Shown here: positions 36,727 through 43,721 of the stretch, in pieces
Position numbering within the stretch: the first letter of the stretch is position 1
Layout of the letters: every line of letters begins with the position of its first letter
Source: a virus
IMG/VR virus record: IMGVR_UViG_3300036846_000489
Location: 1 to 64,000 of that record
Strand: one strand, 5' to 3'
DNA length: 64,000 nt
Made by a program: the position numbers and the translations under genes
The notes under the pieces: model-generated
The model's input: only the letters and a program-made list of their open reading frames with translations
The model's database searches: none
Told to the model about the DNA's origin: nothing

Positions 36727-36945
36727 ATGTCAGGCACTACCCCACGTTCGGTGCAAGAGCCGGAAATCACCTGGACCATGCCATTGAGTTCGGCACGGTT
36801 CGTGCTCTCGATCATCGCCAAGCAGCCCTACGAAACCGTCAACACGCTGTTCCGCATGCTGGAAGAACAGGGCAATGCCCAGGTTCGGCAGTTTGAACAA
36901 CAGATGCAGCATCGGGGGAACGGCGAGGATAGGCCACTCGCATGA
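36727..36945 (+). CDS. Hypothetical helical protein, 72 aa
   Basis: Ribosome site TAGGAGA. The product (EITWTMPLSSARFVLSIIAKQPYETVNTLFRMLEEQGNAQV) is mostly helical with a Gln-rich end. The stop overlaps the next start by ATGA. It may partner the small membrane protein downstream. Confidence 0.55.
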   Translation: MSGTTPRSVQEPEITWTMPLSSARFVLSIIAKQPYETVNTLFRMLEEQGNAQVRQFEQQMQHRGNGEDRPLA

Positions 36946-37115
36946 GCCTAATATGGGTTCTGATCATCGTCCTGCTGGTGGTTGTGCTGGTCGGCGGTGG
37001 TGGTGGCCATTATTACGGCTGGTATGGTGCCTCGCCGTATTTTGGTCCCGGCATTGGCATCGTCGGCGTGATCCTTGTGGTTTTGGTCTTGCTTGTGCTC
37101 ATGGGCCGCATCTGA
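36942..37115 (+). CDS. Small two-span membrane protein (DUF3309-like), 57 aa
   Basis: Two hydrophobic segments (LIWVLIIVLLVVVLV and GIVGVILVVLVLLVLM) flank a Gly/Tyr-rich loop with HYYGWYGASPYFGPG. The pattern is like DUF3309, common in alphaproteobacteria. As the last gene before the late terminator it is also the best holin candidate by size and topology, but that is only a possibility. Confidence 0.55.
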   Translation: MSLIWVLIIVLLVVVLVGGGGGHYYGWYGASPYFGPGIGIVGVILVVLVLLVLMGRI

Positions 37116-37150
37116 TAGCCTTCCCGCTTCCTCAACACTGTTCCCCTGAG

Positions 37151-37179
37151 GCCCCGCTCTCCCAAGCGGGGCTTTTTTT
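37151..37179 (+). terminator. Rho-independent terminator of the late operon
   Basis: Stem GCCCCGC/GCGGGGC with an 8-base loop, followed by seven T (37173-37179). It closes the long plus-strand structural operon, 35 bases after the last stop. Confidence 0.9.
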
Positions 37180-37288
37180 ATTCCTTTTTCCTCGGGGGCG
37201 AAGCGATCCACAACGCCAACGCCGTCACCCCGATCCACATCCCTATGGTGATCGCGGCGACGATGGAAAGCAGCCACCAGAGGCTCAT
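37178..37288 (-). CDS. Single-span membrane peptide, 36 aa
   Basis: The start overlaps the stop of the upstream minus-strand gene by ATGA. One hydrophobic segment (LLSIVAAITIGMWIGVTALAL) is followed by a basic tail (PPRKKE). Its TAA lies in the T-run of the convergent late terminator, so nothing is wasted at this junction. Confidence 0.5.
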   Translation of the reverse strand: MSLWWLLSIVAAITIGMWIGVTALALWIASPPRKKE

Positions 37289-37455
37289 TCCGGCCGGAAC
37301 TTCGGCCTGAGCGCCTCGACCTCGTCAAGCAGCCACGTGATAGCGAGCCGGTCGATCCGGGTGGATACGGAAATACGCTCATTGCACTCGGCGATGACGT
37401 GCGTCAGCACCCGGCTGATCAGGTCACATTCGCGGTCGGTAAGTTCGACGGTCAT
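37285..37455 (-). CDS. Hypothetical helical protein, 56 aa
   Basis: The ATG at 37455 has a good minus-strand ribosome site (AAGGAAGG). The product is MTVELTDRECDLISRVLTHV..., acidic and helical, with no known motif. A GTG at 37470 would add five residues. Confidence 0.55.
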   Translation of the reverse strand: MTVELTDRECDLISRVLTHVIAECNERISVSTRIDRLAITWLLDEVEALRPKFRPE

Positions 37456-37639
37456 CGGCCCTTCCTTCACTCGTCACGACTGTTGCCCGCCAGCCCTTCT
37501 GGCGGAAATACTCGCGTATTTGGTCAGACGACCAACCGATCATCCGGCGCAGGATCGGCGCAGCACGAATGCAATATCCGTCACGGACGATCAGTCCGGC
37601 GACAAAGTGTGGTGCGACCACACGAACCAGGGTTTCCAT
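37424..37639 (-). CDS. Small phage protein with APILRRMIGW motif, 71 aa
   Basis: The product has VAPHFVAGLIVRDGYCIRAAPILRRMIGWSSDQIREYFRQKGW, a pattern seen in short phage proteins of unknown role. It overlaps the next gene by 32 bases and the previous by 49. No strong ribosome site, so it is probably coupled. Confidence 0.5.
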   Translation of the reverse strand: METLVRVVAPHFVAGLIVRDGYCIRAAPILRRMIGWSSDQIREYFRQKGWRATVVTSEGRADDRRTYRPRM

Positions 37640-37794
37640 AGGTCGGTCTCGCTCACCACTTCGGTCGTGTAGAAGCCGATATTGGCATAGGCACGGTCTA
37701 GCGCTATGCTCGCCAATGTGATACCGGCCACCAAGAGCCACCGCGATCCGCCTAGCCTAACGTCCCCTCGGGTAGTGGCGTGGAACCGGTGCAC
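37591..37794 (-). CDS. Small membrane/secreted protein, 67 aa
   Basis: The product starts with a basic stretch and one hydrophobic segment (WLLVAGITLASIALDRAYA) resembling a signal peptide with an A-x-A site, followed by ~30 residues. It is the first gene of this short minus-strand run. The divergent spacer to 37860 shows no convincing promoter. Confidence 0.45.
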   Translation of the reverse strand: MHRFHATTRGDVRLGGSRWLLVAGITLASIALDRAYANIGFYTTEVVSETDLWKPWFVWSHHTLSPD

Positions 37795-37859
37795 GACCTA
37801 CGAGCGCCGGAGATTTTTAACGCTGCTCAACGATACCCAGGAACCAAAGGACTTGCCCC

Positions 37860-38102
37860 ATGAGTGAATACCAGAGTGAGCTGGTGCGTGAGCTGTATAT
37901 ACAAATCAAGCAGCTTGAGCGCGAGAACGCGGACCTGAAACGCCAGAACGCCGAGCTGCGTGGAGCGGTTGCAGCATTGATGGATCCTACATCTGTAAAG
38001 TTTTCTGACACTCTCGGCGTTTCCCCACAAGAGGGAGCGGTCCAGGGCGTTGCATCGCGTGGCAGGCCGGCACAGCGAACGAGCAGGAACTCATCCGGCT
38101 GA
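37860..38102 (+). CDS. Coiled-coil protein, 80 aa, possibly frameshifted
   Basis: The N-terminal 40 residues are a clear coiled coil (ELVRELYIQIKQLERENADLKRQNAELRGAV). The last ~25 residues look unnatural, whereas the -1 frame from 38009 is open and protein-like and runs into the gene at 38102. Either the two are separate genes joined by TGATG, or one protein has been split by a frameshift. Ribosome site AAAGGA. Confidence 0.5.
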   Translation: MSEYQSELVRELYIQIKQLERENADLKRQNAELRGAVAALMDPTSVKFSDTLGVSPQEGAVQGVASRGRPAQRTSRNSSG

Positions 38103-38245
38103 TGGACAAGATTGTCCAGGCCACCGGCTCAGGCGTCGAGATGGACCCCGGCAGGTGCGTGGCGGGACCGGTGGACACCGTCAGCAAGACGCTTCAGCGG
38201 CTGGAGCCGACCCTCGATCCCGCCGAAGTTTCCGGTGATACTTGA
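38102..38245 (+). CDS. Hypothetical protein, 47 aa
   Basis: The start overlaps the previous stop (TGATG). The product begins MDKIVQATGSGVEMDPGRC and ends LEPTLDPAEVSGDT. The frame is open upstream to 38009 with no start codon, so it may be the true C-terminus of the coiled-coil protein. Its end overlaps a convergent minus-strand gene by 65 bases. Confidence 0.4.
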   Translation: MDKIVQATGSGVEMDPGRCVAGPVDTVSKTLQRLEPTLDPAEVSGDT

Positions 38246-38363
38246 AGCGTGCAACGACGCACCAGCTTTTGGCGCGCAGCGGGTCAATCGTCCAGGCATG
38301 TATTCCGTTCTTTTCTCCGCAATAGAGCGTGCCGTCCTGCGGGGTGCGCAGATACCATCTCAT
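38181..38363 (-). CDS. Hypothetical protein, 60 aa
   Basis: The start overlaps the stop of the zinc protein upstream (ATGA), which supports translation. The product begins MRWYLRTPQDGTLYCGEKNGIHAWT and has a basic end. No family recognised. Confidence 0.5.
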   Translation of the reverse strand: MRWYLRTPQDGTLYCGEKNGIHAWTIDPLRAKSWCVVARFKYHRKLRRDRGSAPAAEASC

Positions 38364-38551
38364 GTCGCACTTCGTGCGAAGCGTTTCTGGTAGCAGGTCA
38401 TACACAGCCTCTGGCCTTCCTTGATCTTCGGGTTTTGCGCGTGGGTATAGCCGAACGAAGCGTCGGCACGGCACCGGTCACAGAGAAACTTGCTGTCCCG
38501 CCGCATCGGGATCGGCAGCCGATGAGACCTCGGCTCTTTCTTGCGGATCAT
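38360..38551 (-). CDS. Small zinc-ribbon-like protein, 63 aa
   Basis: Two CxxC pairs (FLCDRCR and RLCMTCYQ) spaced 25 residues apart suggest a zinc ribbon. The start overlaps the upstream stop by ATGA and has a GAGAGGTT site. DNA or RNA binding is possible. Confidence 0.55.
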   Translation of the reverse strand: MIRKKEPRSHRLPIPMRRDSKFLCDRCRADASFGYTHAQNPKIKEGQRLCMTCYQKRFARSAT

Positions 38552-38826
38552 TGGAACCTCTCGGGCGCGTGCTGTTTCGCCGCGTCCATGAAATAGTGTG
38601 CCAACATCATCATGACCTCCCCGCGTTTGATCTGGTAATTGTCGGCGGTGGTTAGCGCCACGCTGACCGTCACGTTCATCAGGGCGGTTAGCGTATCGCC
38701 GGGCATATGGCCTTCCCCAACCAGCCGGTTGGCAAGCGCACCGAACAGGTCGGCCATGAAGCCGATGTTTGGCGGCACCTCCTTGGTGAAGTGATAATCG
38801 AGCGTCTGGGTCCAGTTCTCGGTCAT
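38548..38826 (-). CDS. Hypothetical helical protein, 92 aa
   Basis: Coupled on both sides by ATGA. The protein (TLDYHFTKEVPPNIGFMADLFGALANRLVGEG...RGEVMMMLAHYFMDAAKQ) is mostly helical and looks well folded. No function known. It lies directly downstream of the GcrA homologue and is probably co-translated with it. Confidence 0.55.
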   Translation of the reverse strand: MTENWTQTLDYHFTKEVPPNIGFMADLFGALANRLVGEGHMPGDTLTALMNVTVSVALTTADNYQIKRGEVMMMLAHYFMDAAKQHAPERFQ

Positions 38827-39287
38827 AGCGCTGTCTCCCGCCGATCTTTGATCTTGACATAGGCCAGCCGGCAATGATCGGCACAATACGACCGGCCTGG
38901 ATCGGACGGCTTGCCGCAGAACCGAAAGCTTGCCGTTCCCGGCTCTCCCAGCGGCCAGGAGCAGGTTCGGGGCGGGGGCGGCGGCCTTACCACCGGCTCG
39001 AACCTCACCGCCGTCCTGGGGCCTCCTGGGGGCTGTGGCGACGGTGTCGGCGGCTTCGCCGCCCGGCGGGCGATGATGGTGGCGCGCTTGGTCTCTTCCC
39101 GCCGAGCCTGTATGCCAGGATCGTTGCTCTTGATCGGCGATCCGCGAGCCGGCAATCCGAGCCGATGTGCCTTCCCCGCGACCGCGCTCGCGCTGACGCC
39201 GCCGACTTCCTTGGCGATCACCGAACAGAAATGCCCCTCCGGCCACATCCGGCGCAGGGTCGCCAGCATCTTGTCGGTCCATTCCAT
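38823..39287 (-). CDS. gcrA: GcrA-family cell-cycle regulator homologue
   Basis: The N-terminus EWTDKMLATLRRMWPEGHFCSVIAKEVGGVSASAVAGKAHRLGLPAR is the GcrA helix-turn-helix signature, followed by a variable Pro/Ala linker and the conserved end CSWPLGEPG.FRFCGKPSDPGRSYCADHCRLAY. In alphaproteobacteria GcrA binds sigma70 RNA polymerase and activates promoters at CcrM-methylated GANTC sites. A phage copy could redirect host or phage transcription. Coupled to neighbours by TGATG and ATGA. Confidence 0.85.
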   Translation of the reverse strand: MEWTDKMLATLRRMWPEGHFCSVIAKEVGGVSASAVAGKAHRLGLPARGSPIKSNDPGIQARREETKRATIIARRAAKPPTPSPQPPGGPRTAVRFEPVVRPPPPPRTCSWPLGEPGTASFRFCGKPSDPGRSYCADHCRLAYVKIKDRRETAL

Positions 39288-39895
39288 CAGTGCAGCATCC
39301 GGTGGTTGCCGTCGTAGGCGATGTCGAACAGGTCGCGGTCGATCAGCCCGTTATCTTCATAGTATTTCCGCATCACCTCATTGGCCGCACTGCGGGAGAG
39401 CCGCGTCGCATCGGTGTCCAGGCAGATGGTCTGAGCATATAGTATTTCCCCGTCTGCGGCGTCCGACCGAAGAACCATGGATTGCGTGGGAGCGTGGAAC
39501 TTCACCCAATCGGGATACGGCTGCTTCATCTCCCCGTTCAGCATGTGGGTTTCCAGGACGCCATAAATACCATGAACGGTCTGCACCGCCCTGGCGCTCT
39601 CGCGCTTCGCCTGAATGGAAATCTGGCGGTTCACTCTGACCGACATCAGCCCGCCGACACACATCGGCTGAAGCTCCCGGCGGGTCTGCTGAGTGGCAAT
39701 CATCAGTTCGAACTGCTCGTCCGGGTCCACGTTGCAATCAATCGCGAACATGATGATCGAGCGATATCGGCCCTGGGTATAATCCGCCAGGGTGCCGCCG
39801 TTGCTGAGAAAGTTCACGGTGGCACCTTCCAACGGCTGATTTCGCATCCTGACGTTGGCCGGGATGATGTGGTCGAGCAGGAAATCTCGGATCAT
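39287..39895 (-). CDS. Hypothetical protein, 202 aa
   Basis: The start overlaps the SLOG-fold gene upstream. The protein is mixed alpha/beta (NVDPDEQFELMIATQQTRRELQPMCVGG, VLETHMLNGEMKQPYPDWVKFHAPTQSM). No known motif. It is the largest gene of this cluster without an assignment and is coupled to gcrA. Confidence 0.6.
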   Translation of the reverse strand: MIRDFLLDHIIPANVRMRNQPLEGATVNFLSNGGTLADYTQGRYRSIIMFAIDCNVDPDEQFELMIATQQTRRELQPMCVGGLMSVRVNRQISIQAKRESARAVQTVHGIYGVLETHMLNGEMKQPYPDWVKFHAPTQSMVLRSDAADGEILYAQTICLDTDATRLSRSAANEVMRKYYEDNGLIDRDLFDIAYDGNHRMLH

Positions 39896-40314
39896 GGCGA
39901 GAACTCCAACGTGCCGTCGGCGTGGACTATGGTGACGATCTTGCCTTGCTTTCTGGCGTATCGGATGGTTGCCCAGGTTCCCGACCGTGGCGAATGCGCT
40001 TCGTCCGAAGCGGGCGCGGCAATCAGTTCTTCGCTGAAATCGACGATGGTGTGATTTCTCTGAAGGTATTCCTGTTCGGGGTAGAGCTGGTCGAAATAGC
40101 CACACTCCACGGCACGGTGACGTTGGTTCTTGGGTGGGTGTCCAGCGACGAATATCCCGAGGCTGATAGCGATCCTGTGGGCCTGTTCGTCGGCACCGAC
40201 ACACACGCCGTGATGCAGCCATGCCGGAACCCGTGCCAAGAGAAGATCGGACAGAACGGCCTTCTGCACGTTCTTCATACCCTCTCGGGTGCCGGTGAAG
40301 CCAATATGCCTCAT
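39892..40314 (-). CDS. SLOG/Rossmann-like protein (DprA/YpsA-related)
   Basis: The N-terminus MRHIGFTGTREGM is the strand-loop motif of the SLOG superfamily, followed by WLHHGVCVGADEQAHRIA and NHTIVDFSEELIAAPAS, the usual G-x-x-x-GAD and late acidic positions. Such proteins bind nucleotides or their derivatives, and some act in phage-host conflict. Substrate unknown. Coupled by ATGA. Confidence 0.7.
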   Translation of the reverse strand: MRHIGFTGTREGMKNVQKAVLSDLLLARVPAWLHHGVCVGADEQAHRIAISLGIFVAGHPPKNQRHRAVECGYFDQLYPEQEYLQRNHTIVDFSEELIAAPASDEAHSPRSGTWATIRYARKQGKIVTIVHADGTLEFSP

Positions 40315-40565
40315 GATGACGCCACCAATCGTCTGGCATCCGATCCCTCGCTTTCCAGCGCGTTCTTCCCCGCCCGCGTGAGATCGAAGATCACCAGCCG
40401 CTTGTCGTCCGGGTCTTCTAGGGCACGCGCCCAGCCGCGCGCCACGAGGTTGTGGGCCTGCTTTCCCACCTGAGAGCGTGACAGGCCCATCAATTCCCCG
40501 GCCTCGGTAGCTGATAGCGCCCCGTGCTGGTCGATCAGCGCCATCAGCTTCCGCGACGGCCTCAC
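40311..40565 (-). CDS. MarR-like winged-helix protein, 84 aa
   Basis: A GTG start overlaps the ERF stop (GTGA). The product has LIDQHGALSATEAGELMGLSRSQVGKQAHNLVARGWARALEDPDDKRLVIFDLTRAGKNAL, a classic winged helix with a beta wing (DPDDKRL). It probably binds DNA and may regulate this recombination operon. Confidence 0.7.
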   Translation of the reverse strand: MRPSRKLMALIDQHGALSATEAGELMGLSRSQVGKQAHNLVARGWARALEDPDDKRLVIFDLTRAGKNALESEGSDARRLVASS

Positions 40566-42088
40566 CCCAACTCTCCCTGCTTCTTGCCGAACGCTGCCGC
40601 CACGATGTCGAACGTCGGCTTGTCTTCCTTGTTCATCACCCTCATGCGTGGATACGCCGCATTCTTCGCCGCCTCGAAACCTTCCGTGTCGGTGATCCAA
40701 TGCAGTTCGGCCATTCTCGCCTCGGCCCATTCCTTGTGGTCGCAGGCAGCGCCGATTGGCAGGATCAACTGACGTAGCCAGTCCGGCTTTGCCATCCCGC
40801 GCTTGGTCATGGCACCGGCAATAACCCTGACCGCCACCTGCCGGTAGAGGATTTCGGCGTCGGCCATGACCGACTTCTGGGCTTCCAGCCAGGACATCAG
40901 ATATTCATCCTCCGGAAAATTCCCGATCAAAGACTTGACCCAGGCGCTCCACACCGGCCTCCCGTTGTTCATCGGCGGCTGCACCGTCTCAAAGGACAGC
41001 GGTGGACTTTCGTCTCCGCTGGTCTCCTTGCGCCACTCGTCCACGTCCTTGAGCAGCGGCGTGCGGGTCTTTCGTGCCGCAACCAGGGCGTCGGCGTTGT
41101 GGTGCAACAGGTTCTCTCTGGCCTCGGCTCCGGTCGCCGCGTTCCAGTATTCCTTGAACTCCCTTACCCAGCCGGCGACATCTGGGTATAGCTCGCCGTC
41201 AGTCTCTCCCTCAGCGTCCCTCACCAAGAAATCGAACCTCTCCGGCGCGGCACTCAGACGCTCGCGCGCTTTCATCAAAGCCTCCCCTATTTCCTTCTGC
41301 TTCCCGGCGTCGAGAGTGTTCACATTATCCCGCACCAGATCGACCAGAGCTTCCAGGTCTTCCGATGTTTTTGCATCAGCGAAGCCGTGGGCCAGCGCGC
41401 CCCACCACTGCGGGTTACGCTTGAGTATGTCTTCGACGCTCTTGGCCCAAACATTTCCCATCGACTTTTCTGATGGTGGCGGCGAGGCCGGCCCACGCTC
41501 CCGATGGGTTCCGTCCGTGTCTTCGCCCTTCACCACGATATTCAGCAGCGCGACGGTGAGATAGCGGATGGCAAAGGTCTGCGCGGCCCCGCCTTTCTGC
41601 TGAATACCCATGTAGGCATCTTTGTCGATTGGCTCCTGTTTCCTGGCGGTGAACGACCATCCGGTATCTTCGTGGATCAGTTCCCCCTCCACGATGATGT
41701 AGTCGGCGGTCTGCTCGATGGGCCGGAAGGTCAATCCGAACCCGTGCTTCGTCATGATCGGTCGAACCACTTCGTCGATGTCTTCCTGGGTGGCAAAGCC
41801 GTATTTTATGGTCCCCCCACGCTTCGTGACGGTATCCACCCTGCCCTTTTTCTCGATCTGCGGAATGTCGTGGTGCATCCGCACGAACGCCTGTTTGGCG
41901 GCAATCTCCCGGTCGCGATCTTTGGTCCGCTCCCACAGGGTGGTCAGCCGCTCAAGCACCTCTATGTTTCCACTGGTGGAAGCTTGCGCCATCATGGTCA
42001 TGATGGATGGCACGGCCTGTTCTACTACCTTCCCGTTCCCGGTGTGCGTGATGTTGATCTGCGCTTCGGATGTGTCTGTCTGGCTCAT
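40562..42088 (-). CDS. erf: ERF-family single-strand annealing protein, extended
   Basis: Residues ~20-190 match ERF: TIKYGFATQEDIDEVVRPIMTKHGFGLTFRPIEQT, EGELIHEDTGWS and GIQQKGGAAQTFAIRYLTVALLNI. ERF proteins anneal single strands in phage recombination. At 508 aa it is more than twice the usual length: the extra C-terminus is helical, charged and unassigned. ATGA overlap with the HicA-like gene. Confidence 0.8.
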   Translation of the reverse strand: MSQTDTSEAQINITHTGNGKVVEQAVPSIMTMMAQASTSGNIEVLERLTTLWERTKDRDREIAAKQAFVRMHHDIPQIEKKGRVDTVTKRGGTIKYGFATQEDIDEVVRPIMTKHGFGLTFRPIEQTADYIIVEGELIHEDTGWSFTARKQEPIDKDAYMGIQQKGGAAQTFAIRYLTVALLNIVVKGEDTDGTHRERGPASPPPSEKSMGNVWAKSVEDILKRNPQWWGALAHGFADAKTSEDLEALVDLVRDNVNTLDAGKQKEIGEALMKARERLSAAPERFDFLVRDAEGETDGELYPDVAGWVREFKEYWNAATGAEARENLLHHNADALVAARKTRTPLLKDVDEWRKETSGDESPPLSFETVQPPMNNGRPVWSAWVKSLIGNFPEDEYLMSWLEAQKSVMADAEILYRQVAVRVIAGAMTKRGMAKPDWLRQLILPIGAACDHKEWAEARMAELHWITDTEGFEAAKNAAYPRMRVMNKEDKPTFDIVAAAFGKKQGELG

Positions 42089-42291
42089 GATTGAACCTCC
42101 TTCCGCTTTTTCTCTTTCCGCAGTCTGTCAAGTTCCCGCTTTGACCTGCCCTCTCGGATGCTGCCGGACAGGATGACCATGGCACCACACGGATGCAGCG
42201 CCCTGAAGTGGCCGCTTCCGGTCGGCGTCACCGTGTATCCGAGGTCACGAGCAAATCTGAGAACGGTGTCTCGCGCATTTCGCGATGTCAT
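42085..42291 (-). CDS. HicA-like small protein, 68 aa
   Basis: The product (DTVLRFARDLGYTVTPTGSGHFRALHPCGAMVILSGSIREGR) follows the HicA double-stranded-RNA-binding-like fold: a helix, then G-H-F/W, a hairpin with HP-G-x-x-V and a basic turn. HicA toxins cut RNA using a conserved His, present here (SGHF). No HicB partner is beside it, so it may be a domesticated phage protein rather than a toxin. Confidence 0.5.
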   Translation of the reverse strand: MTSRNARDTVLRFARDLGYTVTPTGSGHFRALHPCGAMVILSGSIREGRSKRELDRLRKEKKRKEVQS

Positions 42292-42899
42292 GACACCGCC
42301 AGGGTCTGGTTCTTCACCCACTTGATCCCCGGTATTGTCCGGCGTGGCACGCGAGTTTTCGGGTGGCGATCCGCCATCACCGCCTTTACCATCCGGTCGT
42401 CCACCGTGAGATATTCCTTGGGGACTTTGGCGATGTCCTCGACCTCGTATCCCCAGGTCTCCTTCACGGTTGCCTTTGAGCCATAGATGCCCCGCACCGG
42501 CTCCTTTTCCTCAAAGACCCGAGCGCGGTCCCGGCGAATGGTAAAATCCCGCAGGGCCGAACGGAGCGGCTCCACCGCTGCGTCGATCATCCCGGTGATG
42601 GTATTCGTCCAGACATCGACCTTTCTGCCGAGGGTCAAATACGGAGCCTTTTCCTCCTGGTGAAAATCCACGAAGGCCGAGCGGAGCGCCGCCACCATGC
42701 GGATGTTCTCGGTGAAAATACCAGCCGTCTCTTCGTCGCCGTCGTTGATGACAGGATGCTCCTGCCTGATCTGCGACAACGCCGGGGCGAGTTCTTTCCA
42801 TCGGGTGAGAAGGTCCGAAGCGGCATATTCCAGCCACGCGAAAAGTTCTTCCGGCTTTGCCGTTTCGGGTCGTCGCGGCACATTCGCTATGGTGTCCAT
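42288..42899 (-). CDS. Hypothetical recombination-cluster protein, 203 aa
   Basis: The start MDTIANVPRRPET at 42899 has a GAGGAAACC site. The protein is helical (FAWLEYAASDLLTRWKELAPALSQIRQEHPVI, IDAAVEPLRSALRDFTI) and ends VPRRTIPGIKWVKNQTLAV, an ending often seen in proteins next to phage annealing genes. Its partner role with ERF is inferred from position. Confidence 0.6.
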   Translation of the reverse strand: MDTIANVPRRPETAKPEELFAWLEYAASDLLTRWKELAPALSQIRQEHPVINDGDEETAGIFTENIRMVAALRSAFVDFHQEEKAPYLTLGRKVDVWTNTITGMIDAAVEPLRSALRDFTIRRDRARVFEEKEPVRGIYGSKATVKETWGYEVEDIAKVPKEYLTVDDRMVKAVMADRHPKTRVPRRTIPGIKWVKNQTLAVS

Positions 42900-43261
42900 G
42901 GTTTCCTCGGTATCAGTGGTCGCAGGTTCATCGGGTCCATGCTGGTCCACGGGTTCAGGCACGGATGATCCGGGTCGTGCCTTTTTGCCCATTCCTTGAT
43001 CCCGATCAGGTAGCCGTAATGTCGGTCGCTGACTTTCTCTCCCCATTCGTGGATGTGAACGATCTGCGGACAGTCAAACGGATCAGCCACCGTGTATCTG
43101 GCGCGGCTTCCATCGACCTCCGCGAACCACAGAAAATCTTCCTGGATGATCCGGCACGGCACCTTCCATCCCTTCCGAATGAGCGACATCCGATACAGTC
43201 CAGGCTCAATGACATCCGGTCGTCTTGCCTGTTCTGGCCGGTGCATTCTGGAACGCGCCAT
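42887..43261 (-). CDS. Hypothetical first gene of the recombination operon, 124 aa
   Basis: The product has YRMSLIRKGWKVPCRIIQEDFLWFAEVDG and a YGYLIGIKEWAKRHDPDHPCLNP end. It starts only seven bases downstream of a -10 box (TAATAT), so its message may be leaderless. No function known. Confidence 0.6.
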   Translation of the reverse strand: MARSRMHRPEQARRPDVIEPGLYRMSLIRKGWKVPCRIIQEDFLWFAEVDGSRARYTVADPFDCPQIVHIHEWGEKVSDRHYGYLIGIKEWAKRHDPDHPCLNPWTSMDPMNLRPLIPRKPWTP

Positions 43262-43268
43262 GTGCGGG

Positions 43269-43298
43269 ATATTAGACAGGTTGTAGTTCGATTGTCAA
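43269..43298 (-). promoter_or_regulatory. Sigma70-type promoter for the leftward recombination/gcrA operon
   Basis: On the minus strand TTGACA (43298-43293), an 18-base spacer and TAATAT (43274-43269). The expected start point is about 43262, at or next to the first ATG (43261), implying a leaderless message. Confidence 0.75.
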
Positions 43299-43300
43299 CA

Positions 43301-43326
43301 TCTATTTCTCCATATTGACATATAGA
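43301..43326. promoter_or_regulatory. Imperfect dyad, candidate operator
   Basis: TCTAT at 43301-43305 and ATAGA at 43322-43326 are arms of a 26-base imperfect palindrome with matching inner C-ATAT-G positions. It lies just upstream of the leftward promoter and before the rightward repressor-like gene, where an operator is expected. Confidence 0.45.
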
Positions 43327-43352
43327 AACCGCTTGCCGCATGGTCTGAATTT

Positions 43353-43721
43353 ATGGGGGATCAGCGTCCAACCATGGTCCGGTGCCGAACCTTCACCGAG
43401 GTGCTGGACCTGTTTCCGAGCTTCACGTCGCTGGCGGCGAGCCTGCGGCTTCCCGCCTCCACGGTGCGTTCATGGAGCGTGAGAAACAACGTGCCGGTGG
43501 CCTACTGGCACGACCTTGTCGCCGCCGCGCGGGCCACGGGAATTCACCTGACCCTCCACCGCCTGAATATCTGCATCAAACAACAGGAGCCACAGGATGG
43601 CAGCCAACAACGATCTGATCTGCGAAGCCAGTCGCGTCTATCGCGGCGACCGGCGGACTATGGACAGTCACAACGGACGGCTCAGGGCACACCTGAAGCA
43701 CTACGGCGAGCAAGGCGTTGA
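43353..43721 (+). CDS. Cro/repressor-like helix-turn-helix protein
   Basis: Residues ~8-75 (TFTEVLDLFPSFTSLAASLRLPASTVRSWSVRNNVPVAYWHDLV) match a common phage repressor-like helix-turn-helix in which a pair of helices is followed by W-x-x-R-N-x-(I/V)P. The last ~40 residues overlap the next gene in another frame and look like a shadow, so the original stop may have been lost. ATG at 43374 is an alternative start. It likely controls the divergent promoters beside it. Confidence 0.65.
   Translation: MGDQRPTMVRCRTFTEVLDLFPSFTSLAASLRLPASTVRSWSVRNNVPVAYWHDLVAAARATGIHLTLHRLNICIKQQEPQDGSQQRSDLRSQSRLSRRPADYGQSQRTAQGTPEALRRARR

Noticed and set aside
37817-38030. Minus-strand frame opposite the coiled-coil gene
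   Set aside because: It is the complement of a strong coiled-coil coding sequence and reads as low-quality Ser/Leu-rich protein with no ribosome site.
43315-43343. Rightward sigma70 promoter with TTGACA at 43315
   Set aside because: No acceptable -10 box lies 16-18 bases downstream on the plus strand.
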